Positions 57,450 through 64,000 of a stretch of 64,000 nucleotides of DNA are shown here, in pieces (positions within the stretch are counted from its first letter, which is position 1; the number at the start of each line of letters is the position of its first letter). The stretch covers positions 444,415,531-444,479,530 of the forward strand of contig CM077665.1 in the NCBI GenBank assembly GCA_039707655.1. Direction: 5' to 3'. The notes below the pieces were generated by a model that saw only the letters and a program-made list of their open reading frames with translations, searched no databases and was not told the origin of the DNA. Made by a program: the position numbers and the translations under genes. The DNA comes from Elymus sibiricus (lineage: Eukaryota; Streptophyta; Magnoliopsida; Poales; Poaceae).

Positions 57450-59955
57450 TGAGCACTTTATGCCTAGCTTAATGGCTTTAAAGAAAGCGCTGCCAGGGAG
57501 ACAACCCGGAAGTTTTATAGAGTCATTTTATTCTTTTGAGTTCTTCTATAAAGTTTAAAAACAAAAAAATATAGAGGGGAACCTAAAACTTCACAAAAAG
57601 AAAGGTGAAAGTGAGAGAGATGATGAGCATCGTTGAAGTGGGGGCTAGCCTTGAACTTTGTTCATGCCCATGGAAACTTTGTGGATCTTGAATCACATAA
57701 AATTTTCAACAAAAATAATTATCCCCTTGTACAAATCCATTGTATTATAAAAATAATGTGCCAAGATTTGCCTTCAGGATGATTATAGATTGCTTGTTGG
57801 TATGTGCAGTGTAAAAATAGAAACTTTGGCTGTTGTGCGTGAATTTACATTTTTTTACTGGAACGTCAAAAGTTTCTGAAATTTTTACACAATATTTCTA
57901 TACAATTTTTTTATTTCTTACTAATTTTTCAGAATTTTTGGAGTTACAGAAGTATGGTCAAAGTTCAGATTACTACAGACTGTCCTGTTTAAGACAGATT
58001 CTGTTTTTGATGCATTGTTTTGCTTGTTTTGATGAAACTATCGATTTTATTGGTGGTATAAGCCATGGAGAAGTTATAATACAGCAGGGATAATGCAAAT
58101 ATAAAATATGAATGGGTTTGCAACAGTACTTAAAGTATTAATTTGCTTTATTATACTAACGGATCTCACCAGTTTTCTGTTAAGTTTTGTGTGGCTGAAG
58201 TGTTCAAAGATCGAGGAGGTCTCGATATGAGGAGAAGGAGGAGAGGCAAGAGTTCAAGCTTGGGGATGCCCAAGGCACTCCAAGTAAATATCCAAGGAGA
58301 CTCAAGCGTCTAAGCTTGGGGATGCCTCGGAAGGCATCCCATCTTTCTTCAACAAGTATCGGTATGTTTTCGTTTTCGTTTCGTTCATGTGATATGTGTA
58401 AATCTTGGAGCATCTTTTGTGTTTAGTTTTCACTTTTCTTTCATGCACCATGCTGGTATGAGATAGTCCATGGTTTATTTATAGAATGCTCATTGCACTT
58501 CACTTATATCTTTTGAGTATGGCTTTATAGAATGCTTCATGTGCTTCACTTATATCATTTGAAGTTTGGATTACCTGTTTCTCTTCACATAGAAAACCGT
58601 TATTTGTAGAATGCTCTTTTTCTTCACTTATATTTATTAGAGCATGGTCTTTTGTAGAAAGAATTAAACTCTCTTGCTTCACTTATATGTATTTAGAGAG
58701 TCAACAAGAATTGGTCATTTGCATGGTTAGTCATAAAATCCTACATAAAACTTATGGATCACTGAATATGATATGTTTGATTCCTTGCAATAGTTTTGCG
58801 ATATAGAGATGATAATATGTGGGAGGTAATAGTGGATGATCGTGTTTAGTAAGATATTGGTTTTAAGGTTTGTGATTCCTGAAACATGCACGTATAGTCT
58901 CCCGTTATGCCAGGAAGTTGAAGCACAATTTATCCTTGATTGTCTATCTTTGTGTGAAGGTCGGGGGCGTGCGATGGTTAACTCCTACCAACCTCCCCCC
59001 CCTAGGAGCATGTGTAGTAATACTTTGCTTCGAGGGCTAATAAACTTTTGCAATAAGTATGTGAGTTCTTTATGACTAATGTGAGTCCATGGATTATGCG
59101 CACTCTTACCTTTCCACAATTTGCTATCCTCTATTGTACCGTGCATTGCTCTTTCTCACCTCGAGAGTCGGTGCAAACTTCGCCGGTGCATCCAAACCCC
59201 ATGATATGATATGCTCTATCACACATAAGCCTTATTATATCTTCCTCAAAACAGCTACCATACCTACCTATTATGGCATTTCCATAGCCATTCCGAGATA
59301 TATTGCCATGCAACTTCCACCGCTTCTGTTTTGATGACTTGAGCATTCATTGTCATATTGCTTTAAATGATCGTAAGATAGCAAGCATGATGTTTCCATG
59401 GCTTGTCCATTTTTTGATATCTTTGCTACGCTAGATCATTGCACATCCTGGTACACTTCCATAGGCATTCATATAGAGTCATACTTTGTTCTACTATCGA
59501 GTTGTAATATTGAGTTGTAAGTAAACTGAAGTGTGATGATCATCATTATTCATTATTAGAGCATGTCCCAGTGAGGAAAGGATGATGGAAACTATGATTC
59601 CCCCACAAGTCAGGATGAGGCTCCAAATAAAGATAAAAGAGATAAAGAGAGAAGGGGCATGCTAATTCCACACTTGTGCTTCATAGTAGCAGCATGTTTT
59701 TCATATAGAGAGTCTCCTATGTTGTCACTTTCATATACTAATGGGAATTTCTCATTATATAAGTAGATGCACACCCACTTAGTTTCGGTTTGAGCTTTCA
59801 TACACTTATAGCTCTTAGTGCATCCGTTGCATGGCAATCCCTACTCCTCGCATTGATATCAATTGATGGGCATCTCCATAGCCCGTTGATTAGCCGCTTC
59901 GATGTGAGACTATCTTTCTTTTTGTCTTCTCTATATTAATGTCTACCACCGCATT
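57450..59955 (+). other. Element E internal non-coding region
   Basis: About 2.5 kb without a supported gene. It includes GCGCTGCCAGGGAGACAACC near 57488, two AAGCTTGGGGATGCC words at about 58256 and 58312, and a repeated TTCACTTATAT / AGAATGCT set at 58480-58690. The last five bases GCATT are the probable left target copy of element F. Confidence 0.5.
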
Positions 59956-62900
59956 TGTGGCGCCCCGCCTGATTACCACTGTAGCTAGACGGTCGCCACG
60001 CATACCAGCCCAGGAAATCACTCTGGCATGCGCGTTTACAACAAGTATCATGAACACAGGCATTTCTATTAATGGATATATAAGTCTTACATGATCTATT
60101 ACAAGAGTGATGGCAGCGGAAAGGCTCTATCTAGGGCAGCATGGTCTTGGTGCGGCTCCAATCCACAGGGATCTGACTAGGTTACTCTTCTAGCTCGCGA
60201 ACGCTCCGGCTCCTCGTCGACGGACGACGGATCCTTATGTGAACCTGGCCATGTTAAAGGCCGCTGAGTACTTTTGAATGTACTCGCAAGCAAACCAAAC
60301 TAACATATACACCAAGCAATGCAATCCATGGCATTCAAGCATGCATTTGTTATTAGAGCAATATTAATCATCATGACATAGCATACCTATCTAGCAATAT
60401 TAATTATCATGTTGTAACAGGGTTATCCAGCAAGATAACTACTGAAGTAAATACAGTAAAGTAAAGCATACTAAGTAAATATTCCATACTCCGAACATTC
60501 TCATGATTCAATCTGAATCTGATCCAATCCAATCCAAATCATGTGGTCATCCGACCACTCATCTCATAGCCATCCCATATCATATTCCTGACATCATCTG
60601 ATGTCTGCACAAGACGAGTTCTTCCATCATTATTATCACTGTTACGGTTGACCACCTAGTGAGGTCTGGACGGGCTGTCCAATACCGTGGATGCGGCGAT
60701 TCGAATAGATTCTTCACTCTGCAGAGGTTGCGCACTTTACCCACACCATGGAGCACCTGGCCTCGTGATCCCATTCGGGTGGACCAGCGTTGCTCCAACG
60801 AAACCTGCATGACCCGTGACTCTCCCATCGTACCACCGGCATTCATCCTCCCCCGGAGTCCTGCCATGGGTGGCCCCTATGTCCTCATGACACCTGCCAT
60901 CGTCGTGGCCAAACTAAACTGTCCCAAACGGGGACGCCGGCACAAAACTCAACTAGGCTCACAGGGTTATCGCCGCCTACCTAATTAGGGTAGCACACAC
61001 GCATAACCCTCCCTGTCTGGTGGTACCGGTGAAAGAGCACAGAGTCAGACCAAGTCAAGGCCGTCCATACTGACAAATGTGGTTGCACGGATAAGCCCGG
61101 ACAGGTGACTCTGGATCAACCGACTATGTTTAGCTTTAGCCAGTACTTAGTAGGCATAGTTATTTATCACACAAGGTTCAGGTGGCAGCAACTATGCATT
61201 TAAGTAAATTACTCTGAATTATCACATGGCAAACTAATGCAAGTAATGTAAACAGTAAGTGCAATCTAACAGAAGTTTAATTATTTCTATCACAGGCATA
61301 ATCATTAATTAAACACGCAAGAATAACACAGAGCAATGCTTTAGGGCATATATCAGATGGTCGGCTTGCCTGGGGGCGAAGAATACTCCGGGAAGAAGTG
61401 CGGAGAATCCGCGGAAGGGATCGCCGGAAACCGTTCTCTCTCGGAGAGAGCTGAATGAAGGGCAAGGGAAAAATGGTCATTTTCAGAATGTGTAAACATT
61501 ATGAATATGATACCATCAGAACGGGCTCAACGAACTGAAGATGTGAGCGTTGGTTTCACCTGAATCGGAGTTACGAGCGAAAAGATACAAGGGTTTCTCT
61601 GCCAGGGACCTATCTGCAATAATATTTTCAACAGGGTCCCTGACAGCTCGGTCGGTTGCGCACTCCAGCAAAATACGATTTCCCATGGGGAAAACGTAAA
61701 CGCACCGAAGGCGCTTCCGCTTATCCACGCTGGCGGGCGCAGTCCCGCTGATAAGTGGGTCCGGGTCCCACCCGTCAGGTCTCTTTCTCTTCCCTCCTTC
61801 TCTTCTTCTTCCTCCTCTCCTCTTCCCCGATGGCAGCAGCAGGAGGCTCGGCTCCGGTGTGATTTCGGCGCTCCGGTGGACTTCTCCGGCAGGCGAGCAG
61901 ACGGACGGGCACGTCGACGAGCGCCGCGTCAGGTGGAGGTCTCGGGCACTGTTGGGGACGGCCAGAGGTGGGGCTTCACGCCGCGGATGAGGGCGGCGGC
62001 TCCGGTTGCTGGGGGTGCCCCTGTGGCCAGGGAGCCTGGGCGCCGGTGGGGGCGATGTCGCCAAAGAACGGCGCGTCCACGAGTGGATTCTGTGGGAGCT
62101 GGGGAGGGCCAAGGGGGTGGATTTGGGGCGGAGCAGAGCGTGAAGATCGCCGGCTATTCGGGCACTCCGGCGAACAATGGCTCGGCTGGGGCTTGGGCAG
62201 AGGCCAGGGGGAGGGAGTGAGCGAGGTGCGTGCTCGAGAGGGCTCGGGGCTGCCATTTATAGCCCGGCAGCCCGAGCAGATAAGCACGGCCGCGGTGATG
62301 CACTGGCCGGAGCTCCAGTGCTCGGAGGCGACGGCTCGGATGGTCCGTGGCGTCGAGTAGTGGCACGGGCATGCAGGGGAGCCGCGCTGGCATCTCGAGA
62401 GGGTTCGGACATGGCTGCATACGGCGGCGGCAAGTCACGGGCGTACAGGACCGCGGCAAGGCTTGTGACGGCACGGTGACGAAGAAAACATAGGGGAAGA
62501 GGGGTCGAGAGCGGGTACGTGGGTGGTGGCGACGCATTCGGCACAAGGGGACACGCCGACGCTGCCTGAACTGGCCAGCTCGACGCGGTGGGCACGCGGG
62601 TCATAGTTTCTGCGTGCAGTTCATGTGGTCACCACGGCACAACGTGCTCTGGCCCGCGTCTGCTTGTCACACCTTGCCCAACAGGTCCTTCACTGCTCAA
62701 ATAGATAAGAGAAATGACTGGAAGTAGCTAGGTGGCTCTGGGGTGAGAGAAACATGCCAAAACAGATTCTGACAAGAAGGTGTTTGTAGAGATTTCTGGA
62801 TGAGTCCCTGGGTGAAATGGATTGAGGTTTGGTATGGAGCAATGATCTACCAAGGTAACTACCCTGGTAAATTTTTAGATCAAATGAAGCAATATAGCTA

Positions 62901-63938
62901 GCACTTCCTTTGTAACATGGCAATCTGGCTAGAATTGAGATGAGCTTGCTCGGATCAAATGGCTAAATGGATTTAGCTCAAATTTGGTGGAGAGTAATGA
63001 TTTGGACATATGAAGCCACTGTAAAAGTTTCATACCATTTGGGTACACCAAAATGGTACTTCCTTCACAGTGCTTCCAAATGGACAAAAACTTAGGAAAA
63101 TTGTTGTGGGAGAATGGATAGAGGGATTGAGCTGGTTTTTGGTTTCCATGAGTGATTTATCAATGTTAACCACCATGCAAAATTTCAGCTCAAATAGATC
63201 AAGGGTTCAAGCACTTCCTTTGCAATTTGCCCAACTGGACAGAATTTGCAAATTGATGTTGTGCTCAAAACTTGAACTATGGAACTTGGGTTGTTGATGG
63301 AAATGGTGAAGATATGGATAGTAGAAGCTCCACAAATTATTTGGGATTTTTCCTGGCTACCAAAATGGTAGCTCCTTTAGAAAGGGCCGAAAATGCAATA
63401 TTGGCTTTAAATAGGAAAAGGCAATTTCCCCTATTTAATTGTGGCCAATATTTTATGGGAGCTCAAAATGATCACAAAGAATATCTCCACAAGTTTTCAT
63501 GAACTTTGGAGATGGATAGATATTTTCCTAGATTTAATTCCTTTAACTGGCAGAAAAAAGGAATTAATTATAAATGAAAAATATTGCAAATGACTTGGCA
63601 ATATTTTTGCATATCCAGGGTTTATATATAAAGGATGATCACTGGGAAAAGGTTTGGGAGGCAGAAGATCAAAGGAAATTGGGGTTCCTTTGTAACTACA
63701 AGAGTTAGGGTTTCCCTTCCGGCAACTCGAAAGGTAGGGTTTCGGGGCAAAGTCCCGAGGATAGATCTTGGGTGGCAAGGTTGGACTGGGAAGAATCTCT
63801 AGTTGGATAGGGAAGGCAAGGCTAGATGACCATCTTCACATACCCAGGAGCTAGAGAAATCCGATAACACCGAGAAAAAAGACGGGAGTCAAATCCCGCA
63901 AAGGAAAAAAAACAGGGAGCGAAAACCAGGGTGTTACA
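59956..63938 (-). repeat. Element F: long LTR (3,983 bp) of a minus-strand Gypsy-like element
   Basis: On the minus strand it starts TGTAACACCCTGG at 63938 and ends GGGCGCCACA at 59956, TG...CA termini with 3 bp inverted ends. A purine-rich tract and a pol-tail-like sequence lie directly upstream on that strand (63939-64000), as expected for a 3' LTR. TTTATATATAAACCC at about 63625-63640 would be the TATA box, about 300 bp into the LTR. A CpG-rich block at 61700-62650 gives chance long ORFs on both strands. Long LTRs are usual in the Tekay/Del clade. The other LTR is off the window, so this is an inference. Confidence 0.6.
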
Positions 63939-64000
63939 AACCTACCCCCCTTAAGAAAATCTCGTCCTCGAGATTTCCGGGCTTACCTCCTGGTGAAGGG
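63939..64000 (-). mobile_element. Element F purine tract and end of its coding region
   Basis: Minus strand: CGAGGACGAGATTTTCTTAA then GGGGGGTAGG next to the LTR start. The CTCGAGGACGAGATT-type text just before a G-rich tract is a known mark of the pol end in plant chromovirus-like Gypsy elements. Too short to assign a domain. Confidence 0.5.

Larger units (their letters stand above)
13735..59955 (+). mobile_element. Element E: Gypsy-like LTR retrotransposon, host of the nest (partial)
   Basis: Its first LTR starts TGATACGTC at 13735, is interrupted at 14762 by element A and resumes after the GGGAG duplication at 55159, ending TTATCA at 55649. The rejoined LTR is about 1,519 bp. A primer site, an unknown ORF and a long non-coding stretch follow. 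No gag, RT or integrase is seen, and element F cuts in at 59956, so the 3' LTR is off the window. It is inserted in a subterminal repeat of the CACTA element; the second target copy is not visible. Probably non-autonomous. Confidence 0.75.

Noticed and set aside
61516..62256. 246-codon proline/arginine-rich ORF on the minus strand, and long plus-strand frames over the same block
   Set aside because: Open on several frames because of high GC; no domain and no consistent start. Part of the F LTR.

Overview
This is nuclear DNA from a grass, most likely a Triticeae species (wheat, barley, Aegilops or a relative). The reasons are one intact, intron-split plant gene in a sea of large nested LTR retrotransposons; Gypsy LTRs starting TGATACGTC with primer sites matching plant tRNA-Asp; and a CACTA element whose ends carry the TTTAGTCCCGGTT / AACCGGGACTAAA repeats common in these genomes. 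No rRNA, tRNA or CRISPR locus was seen. Family names such as Sabrina, WHAM or Athila are from memory, not from a search.

Layout. (1) 1-1330: two copies of a ~410 bp direct repeat with AT-rich filler between them. (2) 1432-3366, minus strand: an apparently intact eight-exon gene for low-specificity L-threonine aldolase (374 aa); 3367-4450 is its upstream region. (3) 4451-13734: a CACTA DNA transposon with its left end, an inverted subterminal repeat zone, a spliced B3-domain gene (304 aa, four exons), a promoter, a 4.6 kb higher-order tandem array and the start of its right subterminal zone. Its right end is not in the window, because element E is inserted there. (4) 13735-59955: a nest of five LTR retrotransposons, E(A(B(C(D)))). 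The four inner insertions have matching 5 bp target duplications: A = GGGAG, B = TATAT, C = GATAT, D = CCATG. A (plus) and B (minus) belong to one Gypsy family, B lying antisense inside the reverse transcriptase of A. C (minus) is a gag-protease-only element inside the pol of B. D (minus) is a Tat-type Gypsy with a second RNase H and an antisense spliced gene, inside the gag of C. E (plus) is the host of the stack; in the window it shows one LTR, split by A, and an ORF of unknown function. (5) 59956-64000: a ~4 kb LTR of a minus-strand Gypsy-like element F that runs off the window.

Only the threonine aldolase looks like a working host gene. The gag-pol genes are broken by stops, frameshifts and catalytic substitutions. 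The most interesting structure is a GC-rich inverted repeat with CACCAGGGCGCGCC-type arms. It occurs ten times: in every LTR of A, B and C, in the E LTR, and again inside A, B and C directly upstream of an accessory ORF. In A and B the internal copy is followed by a TATA box and a short coiled-coil ORF, as if the accessory gene had its own LTR-like promoter. The accessory proteins of A and B differ over most of their length although their pol genes are very alike.
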